A DNA stretch of 64,000 bases from Chamaecrista fasciculata. Its lineage: Eukaryota > Streptophyta > Magnoliopsida > Fabales > Fabaceae. Under the pieces are notes generated by a model. That model worked only from the letters and a program-made list of their open reading frames with translations. It was not told where the DNA came from and did no database searches. The position numbers were made by a program, and so were the translations under genes. The first letter of the stretch is position 1; the number at the start of each line of letters is the position of its first letter. The DNA lies in the NCBI GenBank assembly GCA_003254925.1, contig QANZ01017774.1, forward strand, positions 62,001 to 126,000. The letters are read 5' to 3'. This document shows positions 1-13,100 of the stretch, piece after piece.

Positions 1-926
1 TGGTTCTCTTAGATGAGAGGGTCCAAAACCCAAATCACAACATGTATGAGTTTACCCTTGTTTAAATGGTTAATATTGTATTTCAAAAGTTCTACTGTTC
101 ACATATATTCTGAGAAAGTTCTGACCACTAATAACATTTCTTACAACTTATTATAGAATGCTTGCTAATATATAGTAATCAGAAATTAACATGAACTTCA
201 TTCAAAGCGAAGTTTTGGAGTTTGAAAGCATCCAATTATAGGCTTATTTTTCTTTGTTGTCTTTATTATAAATTGTGTATTTCCTATTATCCACTCTCCA
301 CAAGAAGGAGAAAGAATATATAATTATTATTATTTTTCCAGCTAATGTTAAACTAATTGGTGAGTTGGATTTCAACTAATTGGGAAAAAATTTAGGTAAG
401 GATCATTGTGTCTTTGTAATTAGGTTTATCAACTATAGGACAACACATAAGCTTTTAAATAGATTTTTTGTTATATTCTCTATTACATGATTGGTCAGGG
501 AAAAAATATTTGCCTCATGATTTAATTATTTTTAATAGTGAACCTAATCGCAAACATATAATGAACTTTATATAAGTGAAGTCCAAAGTAATGCTGCATC
601 CCATGTTTTCACTAATTGAATGTATCCATTTGGCACAACATTGTTATTTAATTTCTTATGGTTTATTGTAACTTCTTCTGGTTTTGGGTTCCAATGCATT
701 AGAAGTTTGAGATATTATTGATTTGCCTGGTCCTAAACTGGCGATCCTTTCCCACAACCTTCTCCCTCTTCTGGTTTGTTTTCCATGTGAAAATCATTTC
801 TTTAAATTAGTGTTTGTTATTATAGTACCTTGAAGTTATATGGTTGTGTGCTGATGAAATTCAGAAATTCCTAGATGCTGATATATTTTGACTAAAGAAC
901 ATTTTCTTTTTAAAGTTATTTATATT
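1..926. other. AT-rich DNA without a clear gene
   Basis: No exon could be supported here. It lies upstream of rhomboid copy A and may be intergenic or part of that gene's first intron. A short stretch near 715-765 reads as a plausible peptide but has no convincing splice sites and matches nothing I recognise. No copy of the exon 1 seen in copy B (near 7.8-8.3 kb) was found. Confidence 0.4.
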
Positions 927-1215
927 TGATAGGCCCACTGTTATTGGGCTGGCCCACAGTGAATGTGAGGGTTTTGTAGGTATTTATAGAGAGTTGTGGG
1001 CAAGAGAAGGGGGGAGGAAAATCAGTAGGGAAAATTGGGAGAGTCTTGGCCTCTCGGAAGCCAAGTTTGGGAGAGTGCTGGCCTCTTGAATGTCCAGCTT
1101 GTGTTAGTGTTTGTGTGAGGTTTTTGTGCTGTTTTAGTCCTTGTAAGTGTGTCTTGGGTATATCCAGACACCATCTTTGCTTTATTTCTAATTAAATCAG
1201 TGTAGGGTTCTATCA
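927..1215 (+). mobile_element. Solo LTR (289 bp) of an LTR retrotransposon
   Basis: The element begins TGATAG and ends CTATCA, an inverted hexamer, and is flanked on both sides by the 5-bp duplication ATATT (922-926 and 1216-1220). It contains a TATA-like tatttata near 980 and a block resembling the solo LTRs at 4001 and 11220 (ggcctctcggaagcca, and a cttgg...tccag...cacca block). No internal retroelement sequence adjoins it, so this is a solo LTR left by LTR-LTR recombination. The same 5-bp TSD size and the shared end motif indicate one family. The superfamily (Copia or Gypsy) cannot be told from an LTR alone. It lies just outside the duplicated rhomboid block and has no counterpart near copy B. 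Confidence 0.85.
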
Positions 1216-1683
1216 ATATTGGAAGTTCAATTTCTCAAACTTTATTATCTTTTCATTTTGGCAACAATAATATTGCCATAGTAATCTGTAATTGATAAAG
1301 AAAAGTAAACATGGGGACACAAAGAAGAACATATGAGATTTTCTTATAGAAACCACGTCAGTTTAGTGTACAATGTGCAGAAATACCATGGATCTCTTTG
1401 ATCACTTAAATTTGACAATTGAAAGTGTTGTAGTCTTAGTTTTGTGCTTTTTAGAATTTACATATTGTTTCATTTACCAAACAAAAATCTTTATCTATTC
1501 TATTGTATACAGTCCTTCCTACTGTTCTTATACTTGACATCTACTGGCTACTGCAATCCTTGAGAACATGCATTTCATGCTATTTTCAATCATTCTGCTT
1601 GTATATGTGAAACAAACACGCTGACGTTGACAAAACTCTATTTAGTTTTCTGCTAATTTAACCTTTTATTTATTTATTTTTTT

Positions 1684-2113
1684 GGGTAAATTACACTTTG
1701 GTATCCTGTGGTTTGACCCTGTTTCACTTTGGTACCCTGTGGTTTGAAACTTGACACTTTGGTACCCTGTGGTATTCTCCATTAACACTTTGGTACCCTT
1801 TGGACCTATTTTGTAATTTTAACCATAATAAATTTTACAAAAATTACATATTGACCCCAAAAAAATTTTAAATTTTTCATTTTAGTCCCTATATAATATG
1901 TATCCAGGGACCCATTTGTAATTTTTTGAAAAATTTTTGGGGTCATTATGTAATTTTTGCAAAATTTGTTGTGGTTAAAATTACAAAATAGCTCCAAAGG
2001 GTACCAAAGTGTTAATGGAGAATACCACAGGGTACCAAAGTGTCAAGTTTCAAACCACAGGGTACCAAAGTGAAATAGGGTCAAACTACAGGGTACCAAA
2101 GTGTAATTTACCC
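1684..2113. mobile_element. Mutator-like foldback element (430 bp)
   Basis: Two inverted arms of about 120 bp, each with repeated 'ctttggtaccc tgtgg' modules, begin GGGTAAATT and end AATTTACCC. The flanks are a perfect 9-bp duplication, TATTTTTTT, at 1675-1683 and 2114-2122. A 9-bp TSD with long terminal inverted repeats is the Mutator (MULE) signature. There is no transposase, so it is non-autonomous. The corresponding site in block B (near 8850) is empty, so it inserted after the duplication or was lost from B. It sits in the intron upstream of copy A exon 2. Confidence 0.9.
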
Positions 2114-2283
2114 TATTTTTTTATTGTCTTGCTACTCTTCTCAATAGGTTCATGCAAATTGATAGTTCTTCAAAATTCATATATTTGGCAGAAAATTCAA
2201 AATTTCAATGTGTTTAGGATTAGGCAGTTTACCACTTTCCCTATAATATGGTATGCCAGTAATATATTTCCTCTTGTTTGCAG

Positions 2284-5200
2284 GAGATCATGGTATGAAA
2301 GGCTAACAGGCCGTGACGTGGTTTGGGGCTTGATTATAGCTAACGTCGCTGTATTTTTATCATGGCGGAAAGCAAATCAAAAGTTTATGTTAGAAAACTT
2401 TACAGTGAGTTCCTTAATTTATTTAATTTGAGGTACTTGATTTATTATTTTCCAGGCCATTGTTTTGTATTGCATTCCCACCCACGTAGAGATCATCAAT
2501 ATACCTATATTCGTGTATATGAATTTTTTCTTATAAAAACAAATATATTTTAGTAATGTTATTTGTACTCATTCCTTCTATAATATTTATATATAAGTTA
2601 TTATATTTAAAAAATTTGCAAGGATAAGTTTGTTGAGATTTTATGATGCTTTTATGTTTAGAGTTTGATAATTTATAGTTGTAACTTGAGTTCTTTTTTC
2701 GGAGATTTTATATGAATAAAAAATTCATATAAACGAATATTGATTTAAGGAAAAATTATTATTAATTTTGAAGTTCCTCACATAAATGGTTCTAGGTCTA
2801 AGGATTCTATGAATTTGAGAATGATAATTAATGTTGTTACCTGTTATAATACCCTGCTCATGATCATCCATCCATTTGGGGATGCACTAAATGATTCTTT
2901 GAAAATTCTCCTTAACATATATATATATATATATATTGTAATAACCATGGATATCCCCGCCAATCCATTTTAACAGTATGGACAAAGGCTAATCTTATTT
3001 GAGCTGGGTAGGAGCAAAAGGGTAGTAGAGCTCTGCCACCAAGTATTCAACACAGCTGCAATCTATAACATATTTACTGATATTGCAAAGAAATATTCCT
3101 ATAAAACATAGTGACTGCTGGTGTGGTTGATTATAAGTAAAATAGTAACTTATTATCCTTGCTACATACAGTTTCAGGACAAACTTGAGGAAAATACATA
3201 ATTTCCCTGTGTTTGTTTAGATTATACCTCATCTTGATTACTTATTCAGTTGCTTTATGCTAGCAGATCTCTTTGTACAATATCAAGTGTGGACGCTTGC
3301 ACACTTTGATAACCAATGCATTCAGCCATATCGACACGGTGCATATCATAAGTAACATGCTGACACTCTACTTCTTCGGGAATAGTGTGCGTTTATCTGC
3401 TTTATATTCTTATTTATTCTGAGGTTTTATATATATGTATCTTACTACATAATACATATTCTAGTATACAGTTATTGTTTCATTAGTTTTTATTATGTTA
3501 TACTTATTACGATATTTGACTCCTCAAAGGGAACTGATTTTGAGAAGAAATGTCTTAGCTTAAGCTTTTTGGAATGCATGCATTGAGCATTACTTTTTTA
3601 TTACATAACAAGTTTGCATCATAAATTTCTAATTGAGCCAATTGCTTTCTATAACTTTTTATTCCAATTTGTCCATTCTCTTCAATGTACACTTTTTACC
3701 GAATACACCTTAACTTTGATAAATATAGTAGTTATTATCTCAAATAAGCTTGGGCTCAATGGTATTGGAGTCATCTTTGGTGCTAAATGATTTGAGATTG
3801 ATAGCCTTTGTCAAAACTGGAATAATCAAATAATTATAGTACATTTTACAGGATTATGCACGCAACATATTTATCATGGCCTTTTATTGTGTACAATAAG
3901 CATGAAACACATCTTGATTATAATATCTTGGTGTTATCTTTTCTATCTTTCGGTGTAAATTTGAGGAACTCTTTTGTTTTCTTTTTATGGCGAAGGAACA
4001 TGATAGACCTCTGATACGGAATACATATAAAAGGAAGAGTAAGGTTCAGCCCAAGGCTGTTGGGCTGGAAGTTGTGGTAAGGCCCAATGGAAATCAGAAT
4101 AGTGGAGAGAAAAGCGAGAGAAGGGTACTGACTAGGCATAACTGTCTGTACGGTGAGTGTGTGTGTGCATGGCCACTATGGGGGTATTTGTGTAGGGAAA
4201 AGCTGAGGAGTGAGGTAGGAAATTGATAGGATTGTGTGGGGAGAGTACTGGCCTCTCGGAAGCCAGCTGAGGGGTCATTGTTTTCTCAATTCTGTGTTGT
4301 GTTCAGCATTTGCTGTGTTTTGCATCTCTTTGTCAGTGTCTTGGCTTTCTCCAGGCACCATTATGGTTTTGTTATTAATATATTGCAGGGGCTTCTATCA
4401 GAACATAACTCCCAACATATGGTGATCGCTGAGCTTGTGATTTTAAGAGTAAAATAAGTTAAGAAGCTCAGAGCATAAGATTTGAAGACTCAATTGGCTG
4501 ATAGAAAACACAGTATTAAGGCAGTTGATACATTTGATTATTAATGTATTCTCCATCTTCTTTGTTGACATTTGGCATACATAATTAATAGGTTTTAATT
4601 ATTTCTCACAAAGATTTTATAAATCCTTTTGGCTTATTAAGAGTCTTACTTTGTTTGAGCTGACATTTTTTTGTCACTAACATATTATACAGATTTCTTC
4701 CTTTTTTTGTTATTTTGTGGTTTAAATGAATTATTTGTTCCATTGACTTCTAATACTTCAACCTTTTCCATTGGGCAGATTGGAAGATATTTTGGACCTC
4801 AGTACTTGCTGAAGTTGTATCTTGCTGGGGCACTTGGTGGTTCAGTTTTTTACTTAGTCCATGAAGTCTATAAGGCACAAACATCTAAGGTCTATTGATG
4901 ATAACCATGAGTAAAATACTTACTAGTTTCTTGCCAGAGCAAATCTAAGACATATTAGCACTTTCTAAGTAAAAGAAAATGAACAAAATAAGATTTAAAT
5001 TTCATGCTAGCAAAAGGAAAAAATAAATAAATACTATACTGATTTTCAATGAGAGTTTATGTCAACTACAATCTGAAATGTTGAAAAGCTAGGGACGAGT
5101 TTGGATTGGAGAAAACATTTTCTATTTGTACGTTTTAAAATCTATTTTCATTTTCAATATTTAAAAATTATATTTGTTGTATGAAGTTAAAATCTTGTTC

Positions 5201-7033
5201 ATCTTTATCATTAAATCTCATATGAGAGCAGATTTTTTTTTGGGTAGATGATGAACATGTCTTTTTGACATTTGTTTTTGTTTTCAGCTTATTCAAGAAA
5301 CATTTTCCAAAAATGCCTTTTGCTTGAACTTGCACCAAACCCATTTTCAACCATTTTTTTCCCGTGTCAATCAAAATCAAAATAGGAAATGGTGAAAGTA
5401 AACACACTAAATGTTCTCGTGATGATTGAATGTTTGGTGTAATTTGTTTCAGAAGGGAGTATTATAAATAATGTGGAAAGAAAGAAGAAAATAACTATTC
5501 TCGTTTTGGTATAGTATAAATTGAAGATAATATGATTGTGCCTAAGTTGATTGGTGATAAATTACAATTCACAGTAGCATTAGAAATAGTTTATTCTCTT
5601 CTTGGTTGGAACTTAAAATGATTGGTTTAAGACACATTGTATCCTTGTCAATTTTCCAAGTGTCTGTATCTTTTTGTAGGGCCGGATGGGTGTCGACGTT
5701 TCAAGAGATCTAGCACTGGTAAGCTTTCAGTATCGTCTCTATAACGGCGTTGGACCTCCTATATGGTGTGGGCCACTGTGTGAGACAAAATATGTGCTTA
5801 TTATGACTTGTCAACTATGTCTTAGATGAGGAATACATGTTCTGGGAATGATATCGGCTTCTAATCTGTTTTTATTCTCTTTCTTAAAATGCTTTTATTC
5901 ATAAATCATGTGAAATAGGATTTTGCAGCAAACATGTCATCATTGTCATTTACATCAGTTTCTTGTACATTTGGTTTCTCTTTGGTCCTTAGTATTTCTG
6001 GATATATATATAGTTCCTTTCTAGTTTGACAAAGTGATGGATTTGATCTCATTTGGGCTCTAGAGTTTCTTTTTGTAAATTCGAGGCATGCATATATCTA
6101 CTTTTGCTGATTATTTATCGAAGTCTTGAACAATTCATCTGTGATCTGTTACACGCTGGGCATATATACTCCACCGTTTTTTTTTTTTAAAAGTTGCTGG
6201 AAATGCTTACTTTCACGTTGCTCTGTTTTCCTAGAGGTTAAATATTTTATTTTTCAACATATTATCAGTGGACCATCAAATTATTTCTTTATAAGGAATG
6301 AGAGTGACTTCTTGCTTTTATACATTGGTTAAACATGGCGGTAGAAATTAATCTAAATAGAACTTTTCCAATATTTAGGGTGCTAGTGGAGCTGCGAATG
6401 CAATTATGCTGCTAGATATATTCCTCTTTCCCAAATCAACCATTTACTTCGAGTTTTTTTTACCAGTTCCTGCAATCTTAGTGGTAAGCTCTTCTCAAGC
6501 TTGTAGTTCAGCAATGAAAATTTGATATTGTGGATCCTTTCATATCTTATTCTATTGTTTTACCATTAATCTAGGGCGCCCTTTTAATTGGGAAAGATAT
6601 ATGGAGGATGCTAGAGGTATGTTGGACTCTCTCAAGTCGTGCTTACATTTTTCATGGCTTTTTCATTCCTTAAATAGTTTCTCTTCAAGGGTATGACTTA
6701 TACCCAGATTATCTTCACTTTGATGCTGGCATGTCTTTTAAAATATGTTTGAATTGCTGAGAATAGAGAAGGGAAGAGAATGGAACGGTTGATTTAGATC
6801 AATATCCATGGAGAAGTCTAAATCAAACATTCTATTTTCTTCTTATATTCTTCGTTCTTCACAATCATAACATAAAACTCCCAATTTCAATATCTATACT
6901 GATATAGGACAGTAAGAACACATTTTTGGTTTTTGTGATACAGGGAGACCGTCATATATCAGGTGCTGGGCATTTGGGGGGTGCTGTAGTTGGAGCCATT
7001 GCCTGGGCACGAATTCGAAGAGGAAGATTCTAA
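2284..7033 (+). CDS. Mitochondrial rhomboid protease, copy A (5' exon not found)
   Basis: This is an intramembrane serine protease of the PARL/RBL12 type, expected in the mitochondrial inner membrane. Exons: 2284-2404, 3267-3386, 4779-4889, 5680-5718, 6379-6483, 6575-6616 and 6944-7033 (stop TAA). All have GT-AG borders, and the phases join into 208 codons plus stop. Exon 2 encodes RSWYERLTGRDVVWGLI; exon 3 encodes GRLHTLITNAFSH...NMLTLYFFG; the catalytic serine lies in GASGA at the start of the 105-bp exon; the catalytic histidine lies in GAGHLGG in the last exon. Membrane segments fit the rhomboid core. From memory the order and motifs match Arabidopsis RBL12, which is about 336 residues long. 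The targeting exon, present in copy B, is not visible in the 2.2 kb upstream. It may lie left of the window behind a long intron, or be lost. The reading frame shown has no stop. Confidence 0.85.
4001..4400 (+). mobile_element. Solo LTR in copy A intron (400 bp)
   Basis: It begins TGATAG, ends CTATCA, and is flanked by the duplication GAACA (3996-4000 and 4401-4405). It lies in the intron between the GRLHTLI exon and the GPQYLLKLYLAG exon. It belongs to the same family as the LTR at 927 and is allelic in position to the one at 11220: same intron site and same TSD in both tandem copies. So insertion and LTR-LTR recombination preceded the gene duplication. No internal element sequence remains. 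Confidence 0.92.
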
Positions 7034-7440
7034 CTTCCTTTCATACCTATGCATTTGCAACTGAGTTTGGAAAGGGAGATTTCATTTACTTATAGTTATA
7101 TCTTATTATGTTTTACTATTCTATTGAGTAGTTGATGTTATATTGCTATGTATCGTTGCATAAGTTTTCATGCATTCAATCTTTCTAGTATTTCCTTTTC
7201 CTTTTGCAGTATAGGATGGGAAAAATAGCAGCGGTAGTATTAAGTTCATATCAATCTTAAAACTTGGGGTTGATGTAATATGAATCATCAACTCATTGAT
7301 TAGCATTCAAATTTAATGACATGATTTATTAACTCTCCATTTGTATAGAATGTAAAATTGATTAGTATGCACACTTGCTGCAGACATGAATTTCAAACAA
7401 GGACAATTCTTGTCATGATTAAGCTAAGAAATATATGGCT

Positions 7441-7806
7441 CCGCTTGTTTGATATGAAATCAGTTTTCTATTTTTCATAAAAAAAAAAAATTAAAAACCT
7501 GTTTGCTTACACTTTTTCTATTTGATTTTAATTTTTTTTAAAAAAACAAATATTATTGTTAAAATATAAAAAATTCAGCACTAATATGAAAATATATAAT
7601 ACTAATATAAAATAGATAAAATATTTAGGACTTATCTGAAATTTAACACACATTTTTGGGAACAATGCAATTTATTTGGCCTTTAATAAAATGGAATGTT
7701 TATCTTGTGCTCTACTTTATTCCGGGCTCCGGTCATGTAATTCGGATCAGACCGGGCCGGGTCAACATGGCTTCGCTCGACTAAAATATTTTTTTAAAAA
7801 GTTTTA
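7441..7806. promoter_or_regulatory. Spacer and presumed promoter of rhomboid copy B
   Basis: This is the junction between the two tandem blocks. It is AT-rich to about 7680, then has a short GC-richer patch (7723-7785, with accgggccgggtc) just before the first ATG of copy B. No TATA box could be assigned with confidence. Nothing else is evident. Confidence 0.3.
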
Positions 7807-7920
7807 ATGAATGCATTTCCCGGTTCCGCAAGAAATCATTTCTTCTCCTCGCTACTCACTCCAAAGTTGCCTCCTTTTTCAGTTCTAACTTCTCAGTCTT
7901 CAAATCGAAGATCATCAAAT

Positions 7921-10106
7921 ATGCATAAATTTCTTCACAAATTTGCTAAACATTACTCTAAGCTCCCACTCTCATCTAACACTAATACCCACTATGGTTT
8001 TCACTCTCATGTTCACAAATGCTTCTCCTTTCTTCCCCAAAAAACCCCACATCACATTTCTGATTCCTTTCTCAGTCACCCACTTTGCCATTTTCAGCCA
8101 TGGCCATTAGGGCACACCCCTTCTCGTGGGCTCGTTTCAGGCCCATTAATGCCCGCACGTCACTCCCTCTTCAATTCATCAAACGCTCTTCTCAGGTTTT
8201 CTAGCAAAGGGTTCCGAGATTGCAGGCCGAAGCTTCTCAGAACTCAGTTTCATAGACAGTTTTCCGGTTTCAACCGAGGTTCTCGCTTTGGCAGTGGTGG
8301 ATCGTATTGGTAATTATCTTGATTTTCTAGCAAGAAAGTAAGGTTGAATGATGAGTCCGATTTCTGTTTATGTTCTTTGACTGGCTAAAGCATTGTAACT
8401 TCAGGTTGCACTTTAAAAGGGAAGTGCTCGTGAGTTGTTAATTGTTTTCACGGAAGTTGAGTTTACGCTATGTGTTGAATTTTCTGTTCCTTTCCGGAGT
8501 TCTAACTGATGTTTGTTTACTGCAAAATTGTTTGGGTTTATGGGCAAGGAGTTGAAGCTTATGATGATAGGGTAGGATCACTACGGAATATAAATGATAG
8601 TGTTGTAGCCTTAGTTTTGTGCTCTTTAGAATTTACATATTGTTTCATTTCCCAATAAAGAAACTTTATCTATTCTATTGTATACAGTCCTTCCTACTGT
8701 TCTTATACTTGACATCTACTGGCCACTGCAATCCTTGAGAAAATGCATTTCATGCCATTTTCAATAATTCTGCTTGTATATATGCAATAAACATGCTGGC
8801 GTTGATGAAACTCTATTTTGTTTTCTGCTAATTTACCCTTTTATTTAATTTTTTTTTATTGTCTTGCTACTCTTCTCAAAAGGTTCATGCAAATTGATAG
8901 TTCTTCAAAATTCATTATCGATATTTGGCAGAAAATCCAGAATTTCAATGTGTTTAGGACTAGGTAGTTTACTACTTTACCTATAATATGGTATACCAGT
9001 AATATATTTCCTCTTGTTTGCAGGAGATCATGGTATGAACGGCTAACAACCCATGACGTGGTTTGGGGCTTGATTATAGCTAATATTGCTGTATTTTTAT
9101 CATGGAGGATTTCAAATGAAAAGTTTATGTTAGAAAACTTTACAGTGAGTTTCTTAATTTATATAATTTGAGGTACTTGATTTATTATTTTCCAGGCCAT
9201 TGTTTTTGTATTGCATTCCCACCCACGTAGAGATCATCAATATACCTATATTCTATGGATATGTGTGAAATTTACATGTTAAATCCGAGTTTAGATATGG
9301 GGATGGTGGCACCAACCCTAGCCTAAGACAGTAAGACCCAATGTATATGAATTTTTTCTTATTAAAACAAATATATTTTAGTAATGTTATTTGTACTCAT
9401 TCCTTTTATAATATTATTTAGTTATAATATTTATAGGCTAAAGTGCACTTTTGGTCCCATAACTTTGGCAAAGGTTTCAATTTGGTCCCATAACTTTTTT
9501 TGTTGCAATTTTGGTCCCATAACTTTTAAAAACGTCTCACCGTTGGTCCTAAGCTGATTTCCATCCGTCCCATAACTTCACCCATATTTGCCACGTCATC
9601 ATCCAACTCAGTATGTCAGATCATCTTTAGCGGCAAATAATGGATGGAAATCAGTATTGGGACCAACGGTGAGACATTTTCAGAAGTTATGGGACCAAAA
9701 GTGCAACAAAAAAAGTTATGGGACCAAATTGAAACCTTTGCCAAAGTTATGGGACCAAAAGTGCACTTTAGCCATATTTATATATAAGTTGTTATATTTA
9801 AAAATTTTGTAAGTTAAGTTTGTTGAGCTTTTATGATGGTTTTATGTTTAGAGTTTGATAATTTATAGTTGTAACTTGAGTTTTTTTCTGGGGGGGATTT
9901 TATATGAATAAAAAATTCATATAAACGAATATTTATTTAAGGAAAAATTATTATTTATTTTGAATTTCATCACATAAATGGTTCTAGGTCTAAGGACTCT
10001 ATGAATTCGAGAATGAGAATTAATTTTGATACCTGTTATAATACACTATTCATGATCATCCATCCATTTGGGGGTGAACTAAATGATTCTTAGAAAGTTC
10101 TCCTTA

Positions 10107-10143
<37 letters not shown>

Positions 10144-13100
10144 GTAAGAACCATGGGTATCCCCGCCTATCCATTTTAATAGTATGGACAAAGGCTAATC
10201 TTATTTGAGCTGGGTAGGACCAAAAGGGCGGTAGAGCTCTGCCACCAAGTATTTTTAATGCAGCTGCAATCTATAACATAGTGACTGCTGGTGTGGTTGA
10301 TTATAAGTAAAATAGTAACTTATTATCCTTGCTACATACAGTTTCAGGACAAACTTGAGGAAAATACATAATTTCCCTGTGTTTGTTTAGATTATTCCTC
10401 ATCTTGATTACTTATTCAGTTGCTTTATGTGAGCAGATCTCTTTGTACAATATCAAGTGTGGACGCTTGCACACTTTGATAACCAATGCATTCAGCCATG
10501 TCGACCCCGTGCATATCATAGCTAACATGCTGACACTCTACTTCTTCGGGAATAGTGTGCGTTTATCTGCTCTAGAATTGTATATTCAGCCTTGTGTTTT
10601 CTTTCTTTAATCCGTTCTATATTCTTTTTTATTCTGAGGTTTTATATATGTATCTTACTACATAATACTTATTCTAGTATACAGTTAATGTTTCATTAGT
10701 TTTATTATGTTATACTTATTACGATATTTGATTCCTTAAGGGAACTGATTTTGAGAAGAAATGTCTTAGCTTAAGCTTTTTGGAATGCATGCCTTGAGCA
10801 TTACTTTTTTATTACATAACAAGTTTGCATCATAAATTTCTAATTGAGCCAATTGCTTTCTATAACTATTTATTCCAATTTGTCCATTCTCTTCAATGTA
10901 CACTTTTTACCAAATACACCTTAACTTTGATAAATGTAGTTGTTATTATCTCCAATAAGCTTGGGCTCAATGGTACTGGAGTCATCTTTGGGGCTAAATG
11001 ATTTGAGTTTGAGAGTCTTAGTCAAAACCAGAATAATCAAATAATAATAATAGTATATTTTACAGGATTATACACTCAACATATTTATCATGGCCTTTTA
11101 TTGTGTACAATAAGTTGGAGCATGAAACACATCTTGATTATAATTTCTCGGTGTTATCTTCTATCTTTAGGTGTAAATTTGAGGAACTCTCTTGTTTTCT
11201 TTTTATGGGGGAAGGAACATGATAGACCTCCGATATGGAATACATATAAGAGGAAGAGTAAGGTTCAGCTCAAGGCTGTTGGGCTGGAAGTTGTGGTAAG
11301 GCTCAATGGAAATCAGAATAGTGGAGAGAAAAGCAAGAGAGAGAAGGGTACTGACTAGGCATAACTGTCTGTACGGTGAGTGTGTGTGTGCATGGCCACT
11401 ATGGGGGTATTTGTGTAGGGAAAAGCTGAGGAGTGAGGTAGGAAATTGATAGGATTGTGTGGGGAGAGTACTGGCCTCTCGGAAGCCAGCTGAGGGGTCA
11501 TTGTTTTCTCAATTCTGTGTTGTGTTCAGCATTTGCTGTGTTTTGCATCTCTTTGTCAGTGTCTTGGCTTTCTCCAGGCACCATTATGGTTTTGTTATTA
11601 ATATATTGCAGGGGCTTCTATCAGAACATAACTCCCAACATATGGTGATCGCTGAGCTTGTGATTTTAAGAGTAAAATAAGTTAAGAAGCTCAGAGCATA
11701 AGATTTGAAGACTCAATTGGCTGATAGAAAACACAGTATTAAGGCAGTTGATACATTTGATTATTAATGTATTCTCCATCTTCTTTGTTGACATTTGGCA
11801 TACATAATTAATAGGTTTTAATTATTTCTCACAAAGATTTTATAAATCCTTTTGGCTTATTAAGAGTCTTACTTTGTTTGAGCTGACATTTTTTTGTCAC
11901 TAACATATTATACAGATTTCTTCCTTTTTTTGTTATTTTGTGGTTTAAATGAATTATTTGTTCCATTGACTTCTAATACTTCAACCTTTTCCATTGGGCA
12001 GATTGGAAGATATTTTGGACCTCAGTACTTGCTGAAGTTGTATCTTGCTGGGGCACTTGGTGGTTCAGTTTTTTACTTAGTCCATGAAGCCTATAAGGCA
12101 CAAACATCTAAGGTCTATTGATGATAACCATGAGTAAAATACTTACTAGTTTCTTGCCAGAGCAAATCTAAGACATATTAGCACTTTCTAAGTAAAAGAA
12201 AATGAACAAAATAAGATTTAAATTTCATGCTAGCAAAAGGAAAAAATAAATAAATACTATACTGATTTTCAATGAGAGTTTATGTCAACTACAATCTGAA
12301 ATGTTGAAAAGCTAGGGACGAGTTTGGATTGGAGAAAACATTTTCTATTTGTACGTTTTAAAATCTATTTTCATTTTCAATATTTAAAAATTATATTTGT
12401 TGTATGAAGTTAAAATCTTGTTCATCTTTATCATTAAATCTCATATGAGAGCAGATTTTTTTTTGGGTAGATGATGAACATGTCTTTTTGACATTTGTTT
12501 TTGTTTTCAGCTTATTCAAGAAACATTTTCCAAAAATGCCTTTTGCTTGAACTTGCACCAAACCCATTTTCAACCATTTTTTTCCCGTGTCAATCAAAAT
12601 CAAAATAGGAAATGGTGAAAGTAAACACACTAAATGTTCTCGTGATGATTGAATGTTTGGTGTAATTTGTTTCAGAAGGGAGTATTATAAATAATGTGGA
12701 AAGAAAGAAGAAAATAACTATTCTCGTTTTGGTATAGTATAAATTGAAGATAATATGATTGTGCCTAAGTTGATTGGTGATAAATTACAATTCACAGTAG
12801 CATTAGAAATAGTTTATTCTCTTCTTGGTTGGAACTTAAAATGATTGGTTTAAGACACATTGTATCCTTGTCAATTTTCCAAGTGTCTGTATCTTTTTGT
12901 AGGGCCGGATGGGTGTCGACGTTTCAAGAAATCTAGCACTGGTAAGCTTTCAGTATCGTCTCTATAACGGCGTTGGACCTCCTATATGGTGTGGGCCACT
13001 GTGTGAGACAAAAGATGTTTTTATTATGACTTGTCGACTATGTCTTAGATGAGGAATACAGGTTCTGGGAATCATATCTGCTTCTAATCTGTTTTTATTC

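Larger units (their letters stand above)
1416..7440 (+). repeat. Tandem duplication block A (rhomboid locus)
   Basis: Homology with block B (about 8596-15030) starts abruptly at the shared agtgttgtag and runs through exons 2-8 and the 3' flank to about the taagaaat of 7430. Order and orientation are the same. The blocks differ by private insertions: a Mutator-like foldback only in A at 1684, another only in B at 9436, and a Tourist-like MITE only in B at 14071. Divergence is several percent except in the nearly identical stretch 4118-5790. Confidence 0.9.

Noticed and set aside
700-770. Coding exon reading DLPGPKLAILSHNLLPLL
   Set aside because: No good acceptor, a stop just upstream in frame, and no homology recognised.
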